Notes: a model not told the origin generated them from the letters alone. 64,000 nt of DNA from Sporosarcina obsidiansis (GCF_009651005.1 NZ_WHVW01000001.1:205720-269719), one strand, 5' to 3'. Counted from the stretch's first letter, positions 45,602 through 54,393 are shown. Made by a program: numbers and translations.

Positions 45602-46942
45602 GTGTTAACGAATCCCGTATTCATCTCTGTAGTAGTGTTAACCATATTAAGTCTAGCTAGAGTGCATGTGATTTTTGCAATCTTAATGGCAGCGATCACG
45701 GCAGGACTTCTTTCCAGTTTGTCATTATCTGATACACTTTCCCTTTTTCTTGGAGGGATGGGTGGTCAGTCTGAAACAGCGCTAAGCTACATTCTTCTAG
45801 GGATTTTTGCTGCCATGATTGCGCATTCGAATATTACCAAGATGCTAATTAATAAATTATTATCCGTTAAAAAAATGAACAAATATATGCTGTTGTTGAT
45901 GATTGCCGGTTTGACTTGTTTATCAGGGAACTTAATACCGGTGCATATAGCGTTTATACCAATCCTAATTCCACCGTTACTAATTTTCTTCAACTATTTA
46001 CGTTTGGATCGAAGAGCAGTTGCTTGTGCACTGACATTTGGTTTGAAGATGCCATATATTGTGATTCCAGCAGGTTACGGGTTAATTTTCCACGGCATCC
46101 TTGTACAAGAAATTAGCACGAACGGAATGCCTGTTACTTTATCACAAGTACCACTTGCAATGGCAATTCCTGCAGTAGGTATGTTTGTTGGTTTATTCAT
46201 TGCAATTTTTATTACGTATCGAAAACCACGTGATTATGAAACAGAGGAAGAACGTGCGAGTCAAGCAGAAATTTTTGCGTCAACCGTTCAACTGGCGGTT
46301 GGTGTAGATCAAGTCAAACAGAAATTTGAGTTACGCGACGTACTAACGCTTGTTGCGATAGTGGCAGCATTAGTCGTTCAGATCTTAACTCATTCTTTAG
46401 TCTTTGGAGCATTTGTGGGGATTATCGTCATGTTTGTTGCAAGAGTTATTACATTAGGTCAAGGCGAAGTAGTTGTTCAAGAAGGTGTGAAGCTGATGGG
46501 AGCCATTGCCTTTGTCATGCTTCTAGCTTCAGGCTATGCAACGGTTTTAAAAGACACAGGTGCTGTAACTGACTTGGTAACTGCAGTAGAAGGATATTTC
46601 AGCTATGGAAAAGTAGCAGGTGCTGCATTATTATTATTGATAGGTTTACTTGTCACCATGGGAATAGGTACGTCTTTCGGGACAGTTCCGATATTGGCTG
46701 CTGTTTTTGTTCCCATCTGTATGCTCATGGGATTCAGTCCACTTGCGACCATCGCATTGATCGGTACAGCTGGAGCGTTAGGGGATGCTGGTTCACCGGC
46801 TTCAGATAGTACACTCGGTCCAACTTCCGGATTAAATGCGGATGGCAAGCATCATCATATTTGGGATACATGTGTACCAACGTTCTTGCATTATAATATT
46901 CCTTTGTTCATCTTCGGAATATTAGCTGCTGTAATTTTATAA
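45602..46942 (+). CDS. Na+/H+-antiporter-family permease, YuiF-like, probably histidine transporter
   Basis: A 446-aa integral membrane protein from a GTG start after AGGAGG. It has about eleven to twelve hydrophobic segments, the early GGMGGQSETALSYILLG and the late GALGDAGSPASDSTLGPT typical of the NhaC/YuiF family. Bacillus YuiF is annotated as a putative histidine permease, and this gene lies just before hutH, so histidine uptake is likely. That substrate is inferred from context. Confidence 0.85.
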   Translation: MLTNPVFISVVVLTILSLARVHVIFAILMAAITAGLLSSLSLSDTLSLFLGGMGGQSETALSYILLGIFAAMIAHSNITKMLINKLLSVKKMNKYMLLLMIAGLTCLSGNLIPVHIAFIPILIPPLLIFFNYLRLDRRAVACALTFGLKMPYIVIPAGYGLIFHGILVQEISTNGMPVTLSQVPLAMAIPAVGMFVGLFIAIFITYRKPRDYETEEERASQAEIFASTVQLAVGVDQVKQKFELRDVLTLVAIVAALVVQILTHSLVFGAFVGIIVMFVARVITLGQGEVVVQEGVKLMGAIAFVMLLASGYATVLKDTGAVTDLVTAVEGYFSYGKVAGAALLLLIGLLVTMGIGTSFGTVPILAAVFVPICMLMGFSPLATIALIGTAGALGDAGSPASDSTLGPTSGLNADGKHHHIWDTCVPTFLHYNIPLFIFGILAAVIL

Positions 46943-46960
46943 TTTAAATGAGGTGTTTGG

Positions 46961-48481
46961 ATGAATGAGGAAATGAAGGTAGTTCACTTGGATGGAGAAT
47001 CGTTGGATCGCCAGCTGATCGAACGGATCGTATTTGATAAAGTACCAGTAGAAATTTCTGAACATGCAATACAGCGCGTTCGAGAAAGTCGTGAACGGAT
47101 AGAGAAGCAGTTGAGAGACGGAAAAGTGATCTATGGAGTCAACACGGGCTTCGGAAAATTGAGTGATATTCAAATTGAGGAAGAGGATATTGCCAAGTTG
47201 CAATTAAATCTGTTGCGTGCGGATGCGGTTGGTGTAGGAGAACCCTTGCCACAACCTGTAGTACGAGCCATGATGATTTTACGTGCAAATGCATTGGCAA
47301 AAGGGTTTTCTGGAATTAAGGAAGATACACTGCAATTATTAGTTCAAATGATTAATAAAGGTGTGCATCCCGTAGTTCCTTGTAAAGGTTCTGTAGGTGC
47401 AAGTGGCGATTTGGCTCCGCTAGCACATGTAGCCATCGTGTTGATTGGTGAAGGACGTGCAGAGTTTGAAGGAGAAATCTTAACTGGCGGAGAGGCATTG
47501 AAGCGAGCTGGATTAGAACCAGTCACTTTGCAAGCTAAGGAAGGACTCGCTTTGATAAATGGAACACAAGCCATGACTGCAGTCGGCGTCATTGGGTTAA
47601 ATGAAGCAGAGCGTGTAGGCTATGCTGCAGATATGGCAGCTAGTTTAACGATGGAAGCGCTTCAAGGAATTATTACTGCATTTGATAGCGGATTGTTAGC
47701 AGTACGTCCACATAAAGAATTGGAAATTGTGGCATCCCGTATGCGGAAGTGGCTAGAGGGTAGTAAACGCGTAACGAGCCAAGGGCAAATTCGGATGCAA
47801 GATGCCTATTCCATTCGCTGTATTCCGCAAGTTCATGGTGCTTCGTGGCAAGCCTTGCAGTATGTCGAGGATCGATTGAGTGTGGAAATGAATTCAGCGA
47901 CGGATAATCCAATTATCCTGGAAAATGGTGAAATTATTTCAGGTGGACATTTCCACGGGCAGCCAATCGCACTCGCAATGGATTTCATGAAGGTAGGAGC
48001 GGCAGAATGGGCCAATATTTCTGAGCGACGGATTGAGCGTCTAGTGAACCCGCAACTCAGTGGATTGTCTCCATTTCTCGCAACGGATCCTGGTTTGGAA
48101 TGTGGTTTGATGGTTGCGCAATATGCGGCAGCCGCACTTGTTTCAGAGAACAAAGTACTTGCCCATCCAGCAAGTGTCGATTCTATCCCGACTTCCGCTA
48201 ACCAAGAGGATCATGTTAGCATGGGGACGATCGGTTCACGGCAAGCGCGTGAAATCATTCATAACAGTGCGCGCGTCATCGCAATAGAACTGATTTGTGC
48301 TTCTCAAGCTATTCATTTGGAGCAAGTAGAAAATGAATTGGCACCTGCGACAAAAGCTTATTTGGAAAAAGTTCGTGAAATATGTCCGCCATTACATGCA
48401 GACCGTGATATCTCCGAGCAAATTGAAGGACTGGCGCAGTTCATCTTGCGCGATGATACACTGACGCAAACTGGCAAATAA
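46961..48481 (+). CDS. hutH: Histidine ammonia-lyase
   Basis: Deaminates L-histidine to urocanate, the first step of the pathway. The 506-aa sequence contains the MIO-forming tripeptide Ala147-Ser148-Gly149 in GSVGASGDLAPLAH, NTGFGKLSD near the N-terminus, and the active-site ATDNPIIL and TSANQEDHVSMG segments. It is unusual that the first pathway enzyme is the last gene here; in Bacillus subtilis hutH precedes hutU. A terminator follows. Confidence 0.97.
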   Translation: MNEEMKVVHLDGESLDRQLIERIVFDKVPVEISEHAIQRVRESRERIEKQLRDGKVIYGVNTGFGKLSDIQIEEEDIAKLQLNLLRADAVGVGEPLPQPVVRAMMILRANALAKGFSGIKEDTLQLLVQMINKGVHPVVPCKGSVGASGDLAPLAHVAIVLIGEGRAEFEGEILTGGEALKRAGLEPVTLQAKEGLALINGTQAMTAVGVIGLNEAERVGYAADMAASLTMEALQGIITAFDSGLLAVRPHKELEIVASRMRKWLEGSKRVTSQGQIRMQDAYSIRCIPQVHGASWQALQYVEDRLSVEMNSATDNPIILENGEIISGGHFHGQPIALAMDFMKVGAAEWANISERRIERLVNPQLSGLSPFLATDPGLECGLMVAQYAAAALVSENKVLAHPASVDSIPTSANQEDHVSMGTIGSRQAREIIHNSARVIAIELICASQAIHLEQVENELAPATKAYLEKVREICPPLHADRDISEQIEGLAQFILRDDTLTQTGK

Positions 48482-48577
48482 TTTTTAGTGATACCCAATC
48501 AACTGCCAGCTAGATGATTGCAGAGTCTTTAGTTGGTGCATTACCTTGTTATTCTCCCTTAACACGCTATATTTGTT

Positions 48578-48626
48578 GAGGCTGTCCTGAAGGTGATGAA
48601 CATACTTTCAGTGGCAGTCTTTTTTG
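48578..48626 (+). terminator. Terminator of the hut operon
   Basis: GAGGCTGTCCTGAAGGT pairs with ACTTTCAGTGGCAGTC, followed by six T residues. Confidence 0.78.
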
Positions 48627-48651
48627 CATGATTATGTAGATTGATAGAGGA

Positions 48652-48922
48652 ACGCGGCCAAAGTCACATGGCACCGCGCTAAACCACACCCGGACCGCGC
48701 CAAACCACACCCGGACCGCGCCAAACCACACCCGGACCGCGCTAAACCACACCTGGACCGCGCTAAACCACACCCGGACCGCGCCAAACCACACCCGGAC
48801 CGCGCCAAACCACACCCGAACCGTGCCAAACCACACCTGGACCGCGCCAAACCACACCCGGACCGCGCCAAACCACACCCGGACCGCGCCAACCTCTCCC
48901 AGAACGAGCCATACACCGCACA
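48652..48922 (-). repeat. 21-bp intergenic repeat array 4 (11 good units plus degenerate ends)
   Basis: Units start at 48673 and then every 21 bases up to 48883. Ten of the eleven are near-identical over their full length; the last (48883) keeps the core but a diverged tail. Core ACCGCGCCAA (C or T at two sites) is followed by tail ACCACACC and CGG, CGA or TGG. Degenerate units flank both ends (48652 and about 48903). Because 21 is a multiple of three, the array reads as open frames on the minus strand (RSGCGLA repeated), but no start or ribosome site supports translation. It lies between the hut terminator and the MerR gene promoter. Confidence 0.95.
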
Positions 48923-49074
48923 TTTCTCCTAACTTAGAACTGTCTAGGATGAAATTGAGTCTTTCATCTATACAAAAACAAGGGACAACCTAAAAGTCAG
49001 GTGAAAACGACTTCTCGGTTAGCCTCTTTTTGAGTAGAGAGGAAATAATCAGTACGAAACAAGTTATTCTCTTC

Positions 49075-49105
49075 TTGACCTTTACGTTAACGTCAATGCT
49101 ATCAT
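49075..49105 (+). promoter_or_regulatory. MerR-type promoter with 19-bp spacer and operator
   Basis: TTGACC (49075-49080), a 19-base spacer and TATCAT (49100-49105). The dyad TTTACGTTAACGTCAA (49081-49096) fills the spacer. Long spacers with a central dyad are diagnostic of MerR-family control. The motif resembles the LiuR operator known for fatty-acid and branched-chain amino-acid genes in proteobacteria. Confidence 0.85.
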
Positions 49106-49134
49106 AAGGAAAATGATAGAAAGGGGGAGGTGAG

Positions 49135-49512
49135 ATGAAGACGATTCGGGAAACGGCTGATCTGTTTGGTTTGTCGACACGAACGATTCGGTATTATGAA
49201 GAGATAGGTTTGTTGTCACCCAGGCGGTCTGAAGGCAAGCAGCGGTTGTATTCTGCTTCGGAACTAGCCAAATTAAAATTAATTGTTCGTGGTAAAAAAT
49301 ATGGATTTACACTAGAAGAAATTAAGGAAATGGTGTTGCTATTCGATAAGGACCGTACCGGTAGGCAGCAGTTAGAACGGACCATTCAGTATGGAAAGCG
49401 GCGAATTGAAGAGGTGGAGTTGAAAATTCAGGAATTGCAAGAGATGAAGCATGAAATGGAGCAGCTACTATCTGTATTTTATAACAAGCTAGATCATTCG
49501 AAAGGGGATTGA
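49135..49512 (+). CDS. MerR-family regulator of the acyl-CoA operon
   Basis: A 125-aa regulator. An N-terminal winged helix (TIRETADLFGLSTRTIRYYE, RRSEGKQRLY) is followed by a long dimerisation coiled coil. No cysteine effector site is present, so it senses something other than a thiophilic metal, probably an acyl-CoA as in LiuR/PsrA-like systems. It sits 5 bases before the acyl-CoA ligase gene and directly behind the MerR-type promoter, so autoregulation is likely. Confidence 0.88.
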   Translation: MKTIRETADLFGLSTRTIRYYEEIGLLSPRRSEGKQRLYSASELAKLKLIVRGKKYGFTLEEIKEMVLLFDKDRTGRQQLERTIQYGKRRIEEVELKIQELQEMKHEMEQLLSVFYNKLDHSKGD

Positions 49513-49516
49513 GTTC

Positions 49517-51022
49517 ATGAACAGTTCACAACTATTATCACGTAATGCACGGAAGTATCCGAATTCAGAAGCAGTAGTAAGTATGGGGAAGCGTATCACG
49601 TATCAACAGTTGGATAGGTTAGTGAATCAATTTGGCAACGCATTATGCGATCAAGGTATAAAGGCGGGTTCCAAAGTTGCGTTGTTTTTACCGAATGTGG
49701 AAGAGTTTGTGATTTCTTATTTTGCTGCACAGCGAATTGGAGCCATCGTTGTACCAATCAATGTAAAAATGACGGCTCATGAGTTGGAATATATTTTAGA
49801 GCATGCTGATGCAGAGGTGCTCATTGCCCACGAATTAGTATTTGAAGCAGCAAGTGAAATGAAAGCGCCTTCATTGTTTATTAAAACAGGGGAAGCTGTC
49901 GATGGATGGCTTGATTTTGAAACTCTCCTAGCTCAAGGTAAAGAAACGCCCATTTCTTGTTCATTAAAAGAAGATGACGAGTCAACTATTTTGTATACTT
50001 CAGGAACGACAGGTAGCCCGAAAGGTGTATTGTTTAGCTACCGAAATATCTTAACGGTAGCTTCCATGATTGCGGTGGAAATGGAAGTGAAACCAGAAAG
50101 CCGGATCTTGCTAATGATGCCGCTTAGCCACTCTGCACCGCTCCATTTATTCTTAATGGCAGGGATGGTCGTAGGCTCTACTCTAGTTTTGACGCCGACA
50201 TTTACTCCAGATTTATTGATTGACACAGTGGAACGAGAGCGAACGACTCACTTTTTTGGAGCACCTGTTGCGTATTTACTGACGGCAGGCAATCAGAAAT
50301 TACAAGAGGCAGACCTATCATCCATGAAGTGGTGGGTATATGGTGGAGCTCCGCTATCAGCTGAAGAAGTGAAGAAAGTGAAAGAAGCGTTCCGTACGGA
50401 CAATCTAGTTTGTGTTTACGGACTGACGGAAGCAGGGCCGAGTGGTTCATTGTTGTTAGCAGCGGAGCATAATGCAAAAGCGGGAAGTATCGGACAGCGT
50501 GCACCGTTGCATACAGAATTGCGAATCGTAGACGAATCTGGGAAAGAGGTAGTCGTTGGTGAAATAGGGGAAATTGTCCTTCTCGGTGAAGGGAATATGC
50601 TCGGCTACTATAAAAATGAGGAAGCGACAAAGGAAGCCTATTATGACGGCTGGTTGCGGACAGGCGATATGGCAATGGAAGATGAAGATGGATTCTATTG
50701 GATTGTCGGACGGAAGAAGGATGTCATTATTTCGGGTGGTGTTAATATTTATCCGCAAGAAATCGAAGAGCAAATTGTCAGCTATCCTGGTGTTGCAGAA
50801 GTTGCAGTAGTCGGCGTGCCTCATCCAGAGTGGGGTGAGACGGTGAAGGCTGTATTTGCAGCAGCACAACATATCGATGTTAATGAGCTGAAAGTATATC
50901 TACAGAAGAATCTAGCTTCATTTAAAATTCCTCGTATCTATGAACAAGTCGATGCACTGCCTAGAAATGCATCTGGGAAAATACTGAAACAGCCTTTACG
51001 AGAAGGAGCGTCAATGTTATGA
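49517..51022 (+). CDS. Acyl-CoA synthetase (class I adenylate-forming)
   Basis: A 501-aa ligase that activates a carboxylic acid to its CoA thioester. The P-loop-like ILYTSGTTGSPKGVLFSYRN, the YGLTEAGPSG motif, the DGWLRTGDMA motif and the C-terminal ASGKILKQPLRE lysine motif are complete. Its stop overlaps the acyl-CoA dehydrogenase start (ATGA). The substrate is unknown; a medium-chain or branched fatty acid is plausible. Confidence 0.9.
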   Translation: MNSSQLLSRNARKYPNSEAVVSMGKRITYQQLDRLVNQFGNALCDQGIKAGSKVALFLPNVEEFVISYFAAQRIGAIVVPINVKMTAHELEYILEHADAEVLIAHELVFEAASEMKAPSLFIKTGEAVDGWLDFETLLAQGKETPISCSLKEDDESTILYTSGTTGSPKGVLFSYRNILTVASMIAVEMEVKPESRILLMMPLSHSAPLHLFLMAGMVVGSTLVLTPTFTPDLLIDTVERERTTHFFGAPVAYLLTAGNQKLQEADLSSMKWWVYGGAPLSAEEVKKVKEAFRTDNLVCVYGLTEAGPSGSLLLAAEHNAKAGSIGQRAPLHTELRIVDESGKEVVVGEIGEIVLLGEGNMLGYYKNEEATKEAYYDGWLRTGDMAMEDEDGFYWIVGRKKDVIISGGVNIYPQEIEEQIVSYPGVAEVAVVGVPHPEWGETVKAVFAAAQHIDVNELKVYLQKNLASFKIPRIYEQVDALPRNASGKILKQPLREGASML

Positions 51023-52689
51023 AAGTATTGCAGAAAACAGAGCACTATGAAACTGAAAACTATTTCGAGAATGATGAGACATTACAGCTCATTTTACGGG
51101 AACATTTGAAGGAGCCATTTTTACAGTATGCTGTACGTGAATTGGAGTCATTTGGCCATGCGTGTGCAAATGAAATTGATCGTAGAGCTGTGCATACGGA
51201 TCGGGAAGGAGAGCCTCGTCTCATTCGTTACAATAAATTTGGGGAAGAAGTATCCGAAGTATGGGTCAATGAAGGCTATCGGCAAACTGTACAAGAAACG
51301 TATGATACGGGGATCGTTGGGTATGTTCATAAAGAGATTCCTGAACTTGGACATAAAGGGAATTATACGTACAGTTTCGCGCAAGGTTATTTATTGTCGC
51401 ATGCGGAGCCGGGTTTTTATTGTCCCGTGACGCTAACGATGGCGACTGCTTATTTGTTGGAACATTATGCGGACGAACAGGTGAAAGAACTCTTCTTGCC
51501 ACATGTTTGTTCAACAGGTGAAGTTCCGTTATTTGAAGGTGCAACGTTCTTGACAGAGCGGCAGGGTGGATCGGATGTTGGTGCAAATGTTGTTCGTGCA
51601 GTGAAGGAAGGCGAGCAGTATTTATTATATGGAGAGAAATACTTTGCGTCGAACGCTGGAATGGCGGGTGTAGCGATGGTTTTGGCTCGGATGGATGGAG
51701 CGGCTCAAGGATCAAAAGGATTGACATTATTTGCGGTTCCTTGGCGGAAAGAGAATGGCGAGCTAAATGGAATTCGAATTAGAAGACTGAAAGATAAGCT
51801 AGGCGTTCGTGCCGTACCTTCAGGCGAAGTGGAATTTGATGGGGCGATCGCTTATGTAGTCGGTGATCCGTCCAAAGGGCTTACGTATATGCTGGAAGCT
51901 CTTAATTTATCTCGAATTTGCAATGCCGTCGCTTCTCTCGGGATCATGCGCAGAGCGTTGCTTGAGTCTAAGACCTATGCAAGTAGGCGAAATGCATTCG
52001 GTCAGCAATTGACGGATTATCCGATGGTGCGAGATTCCCTTAGTAAGTTAACCGCGAAACTGCATGCTGAAATGGTGACGGTCTTTGATTTCATTAAGTT
52101 GTATGAGCGTGTCACTGACGGAAAAGCGACTCAGCGTGAGCAAGTGCTGAACCGTCTTTTTATAGCACTGATAAAAAAAGAAACAGCGGAGCAGGCGATC
52201 CATTTTTCTCATGAAGCGATCGAACTGCATGGCGGTAATGGCTATATAGAAGACTTTGTCACACCTCGTTTGTTACGGGATGCTCAAGTATTGACAGTCT
52301 GGGAAGGTACTGCGAACATTTTAGCACTGGAATTGATTCGTCTGATTAATAAATACAGGGCGCACGAACTATTTATTGATGAAATGAAACAGCGTGTATC
52401 ATTGCTAGATGACGGCGAGTTGAAGCAAACGTTAGTAACAGAAATCACTCATTTGGAAACAGGTCTAAACGCTTTTGCAACATATGATTATTCTCTACAA
52501 ACATATGAAGCGAAGCGATGGATGAAGCAAATGATAGATGTCTACGAAAGTGTGGTATCCCTAGAATGGTCAGCAAAATATGGGGATAAATTTGAGAAGT
52601 TAGCGGAATTATTCATAGAGAATACTTGGAAGTTACGCAAATCTGGAGGGCGGATGAAGACAGTAGAGTATTATGAAGAGATCATCTGA
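51019..52689 (+). CDS. Acyl-CoA dehydrogenase family protein, AidB-like
   Basis: A 556-aa FAD enzyme, longer than classical acyl-CoA dehydrogenases (about 380 aa) and similar in layout to AidB. The segments FLTERQGGSDVGANVVRA, EKYFASNAGMA, RNAFGQQLTDYPMVRDSL, ELHGGNGYIEDF and VWEGTANILALE are family markers. A C-terminal helical extension follows. Together with the ligase and MerR regulator it forms a small acyl-CoA oxidation operon. AidB-type members can also have roles other than beta-oxidation. Confidence 0.88.
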   Translation: MKVLQKTEHYETENYFENDETLQLILREHLKEPFLQYAVRELESFGHACANEIDRRAVHTDREGEPRLIRYNKFGEEVSEVWVNEGYRQTVQETYDTGIVGYVHKEIPELGHKGNYTYSFAQGYLLSHAEPGFYCPVTLTMATAYLLEHYADEQVKELFLPHVCSTGEVPLFEGATFLTERQGGSDVGANVVRAVKEGEQYLLYGEKYFASNAGMAGVAMVLARMDGAAQGSKGLTLFAVPWRKENGELNGIRIRRLKDKLGVRAVPSGEVEFDGAIAYVVGDPSKGLTYMLEALNLSRICNAVASLGIMRRALLESKTYASRRNAFGQQLTDYPMVRDSLSKLTAKLHAEMVTVFDFIKLYERVTDGKATQREQVLNRLFIALIKKETAEQAIHFSHEAIELHGGNGYIEDFVTPRLLRDAQVLTVWEGTANILALELIRLINKYRAHELFIDEMKQRVSLLDDGELKQTLVTEITHLETGLNAFATYDYSLQTYEAKRWMKQMIDVYESVVSLEWSAKYGDKFEKLAELFIENTWKLRKSGGRMKTVEYYEEII

Positions 52690-52698
52690 AACGATAAT

Positions 52699-52728
52699 AA
52701 CGTACACAGTCAATCAGCTGTGTACGTT
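52699..52728. terminator. Hairpin after the acyl-CoA operon
   Basis: A perfect 11-bp stem, AACGTACACAG (52699-52709) with CTGTGTACGTT (52718-52728). The downstream sequence GTGATGTTT is only weakly T-rich. Confidence 0.55.
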
Positions 52729-52761
52729 GTGATGTTTATTCATAACACAAGATAACTTACT

Positions 52762-53049
52762 TCAGTATGAGCTATATTTTATCGTGCAGATGTCAGCTAA
52801 AGCAATCTCTTGCACTGCAGGGTCACCAAAAGGTTGGAAATGGATGGCCCGATTTTTTCGGTTAAAGTCTAAAAAATAGCCCACCATCTTCGTATCTTTA
52901 GAGTCGATAAGCGTGATTACGACAGGTGTTCCAATAATAAAATCTGTTACGATGTGGATTATTTGTCGTTCATCATAGCATTTAGATCTTCTATTTTGGA
53001 CAGGAGAAGAGTCACAGCCGCTACAAGGTCTAAACTTTCTTGAAGTCAT
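52762..53049 (-). CDS. Hypothetical 95-aa protein
   Basis: ATG 53049 lies 8 bases after AAGGAGG. A longer frame to 53124 has no ribosome site. The protein has an N-terminal Cys-rich segment PCSGCDSSP and then a beta-rich part (VVITLIDSKDTKMVGYFLDF, AVQEIALADICTIKY) that could form a small barrel, perhaps Sm-like or spore-coat-like. I do not recognise the family. No neighbour suggests a role. Confidence 0.7.
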   Translation of the reverse strand: MTSRKFRPCSGCDSSPVQNRRSKCYDERQIIHIVTDFIIGTPVVITLIDSKDTKMVGYFLDFNRKNRAIHFQPFGDPAVQEIALADICTIKYSSY

Positions 53050-53266
53050 TGTATGCACCTCCTTCTCTTGTAGCTTATGTTCTATTTTTTTGGAGAACTG
53101 TGCCGTTTTCTTTGTTAGATGCATAAGTTAGGTAATATTGACTTAGAAAATTTTTCAGAAGTCAATAGTTAGGAACAGAGTGTATGTTAAGCAACTCATA
53201 AAATATAGGTGTGGTAGATAAGTGCGGGGCGGATTCATACGTTTGAAAAGGGTGTATACGATAAAA

Positions 53267-53304
53267 CCAAAAAAGCTCTGCAGAAACTAGCAGAGCTTTT
53301 TTGG
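53267..53304 (-). terminator. Terminator after the SDR gene
   Basis: A perfect 15-bp stem, CCAAAAAAGCTCTGC (53267-53281) with GCAGAGCTTTTTTGG (53290-53304), and an 8-base loop. It lies 14 bases from the SDR stop codon. Confidence 0.9.
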
Positions 53305-53318
53305 ATTGTAAAAATCGA

Positions 53319-54083
53319 TTAGTCCATCACCAGTCCGCCATCTACTACAAGATTTTGCCCTGTAACCGCGCGGCTGAATGGGGAAGCAAAGAACAGTATG
53401 ACATCGGCCACCTCTTCTGGTGTGATGACACGTCCGACAGGTGTACTTGATTTGATAATATCGAATACTGCATCAGGCGTGGCAGCGCTTGCATCGGTTT
53501 TCAACAGCAGTCCACCTGATACCATATTGACGGTAATACCATCAGGTCCTAATTCTTTTGCCATGCTCCGCGTCATGCCGAGTAAGGCGGCTTTGCTTGT
53601 ATTGTAGTCGTGGTACGGGACGACAGGATTTTGTACAAGGTTTGTTCCTATATTGATGATCCGTCCAAATTTCAGGTTTGCCATGCTTTCTCGTGCTGCT
53701 TGCAATGTGTTCAACGTGGCTCCTACAGATCCTTCCAGCTGTTTTAGATAGTCTTGCCATTCTATTGAATCCAGCTGTTTTCGGTCATCTCCATTAAAAG
53801 AAAAATCGATTAAGGCATTGTTTACAATCGTGTTAATCGGTTGTCCGAAGTGCTCGCTCGCTTGTTCAAATAATGAATGTACTTCATCCGCATTTCGCAC
53901 ATCAGCTTGTAACGCGATGGCTTGGTCGGTTCCGATTTCATTAACAACTTCTTGTGCTTTGTTGTGATTTTGATAATAATTCACTACTACTTTGGCTCCT
54001 GCTTTACCGAATGCTTTTGCAGTTGCAGCACCTAACCCCCTGCTAGCACCTGTCACCAATACGACTTGATCTTTCAATTCCAA
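53319..54083 (-). CDS. Short-chain dehydrogenase/reductase under TPP riboswitch control
   Basis: A 254-aa Rossmann-fold oxidoreductase resembling 3-oxoacyl-ACP reductase. Cofactor motif TGASRGLGAAT (position of Gly-rich loop), NNALIDF, the catalytic YxxxK as YNTSK, and a C-terminal VTGQNLVVDGG are present. The usual catalytic Ser region reads INIGTN, with Thr in place of Ser. It lies behind a TPP riboswitch and terminator, so its product probably acts in thiamine or precursor metabolism. Riboswitch-controlled SDR genes have been noted in thiamin-regulon surveys (name oarX); I do not claim orthology. Confidence 0.85.
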   Translation of the reverse strand: MELKDQVVLVTGASRGLGAATAKAFGKAGAKVVVNYYQNHNKAQEVVNEIGTDQAIALQADVRNADEVHSLFEQASEHFGQPINTIVNNALIDFSFNGDDRKQLDSIEWQDYLKQLEGSVGATLNTLQAARESMANLKFGRIINIGTNLVQNPVVPYHDYNTSKAALLGMTRSMAKELGPDGITVNMVSGGLLLKTDASAATPDAVFDIIKSSTPVGRVITPEEVADVILFFASPFSRAVTGQNLVVDGGLVMD

Positions 54084-54112
54084 TAAATCCAGCCCCTTTT
54101 TCTGTAGTTGTA

Positions 54113-54142
54113 CACAAAAAAGACCACTGGAAGTTAGTGGTC
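54113..54142 (-). terminator. Riboswitch-controlled terminator
   Basis: On the minus strand, GACCACT pairs with AGTGGTC (54136-54142 and 54122-54128) and is followed by six T residues. It lies directly after the TPP aptamer and before the SDR ribosome site, so it is the expression platform. Confidence 0.85.
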
Positions 54143-54149
54143 GTCAGAA

Positions 54150-54237
54150 AAACGCCACTTCCCTCCGTCGGTATCAACCGAATCAGGTTCAAAGGGTCGG
54201 AGTTTCCTCCTCTCAGCCAGCTGGCACCCCCAGTGAT
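54150..54237 (-). ncRNA. TPP riboswitch (THI element)
   Basis: On the minus strand the aptamer shows GGGGTGCC, GGCTGAGAGGAGG, the junction ACCCTTTGAACCTGATTC, GGTTGATACC and CGGAGGGAAGTGG in consensus order. These are the conserved THI-box elements that bind thiamine pyrophosphate. High TPP should favour the following terminator and shut off the SDR gene. Confidence 0.95.
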
Positions 54238-54259
54238 CTTCGTATGTGTGTGTTTATGT

Positions 54260-54268
54260 AGTATAGCA
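54260..54268 (-). promoter_or_regulatory. Extended -10 promoter of the riboswitch transcript
   Basis: On the minus strand TGCTATACT, an extended -10 element, lies 20-30 bases upstream of the aptamer. The -35 region is weak. Confidence 0.55.
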
Positions 54269-54393
54269 TTATCAACGAATTCATACCATTCGACTGTTAG
54301 AATAAAAAGATAATTTTGTGATAAATAATAAATAAGTACTCTTTTCTCAAAAATTTGATAGAATAAAGTAAAGAAAAGTAAAGGAGAAACAAC

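Noticed and set aside
48652-48922. CRISPR array
   Set aside because: Units are contiguous and only 21 bp, with no unique spacers, and no cas gene is in the window.
48567-48923. Minus-strand open frames coding RSGCGLA-type or WFGAVRV-type repeats across array 4
   Set aside because: A 21-bp repeat is a multiple of three and automatically keeps frames open. There is no ribosome site, the two frames overlap each other, and the diverged arrays do not preserve any protein sequence.
53222-53240. Single degenerate copy of the 21-bp core near 53.2 kb
   Set aside because: GTGCGGGGCG is only a partial match and no second unit lies 21 bases away.
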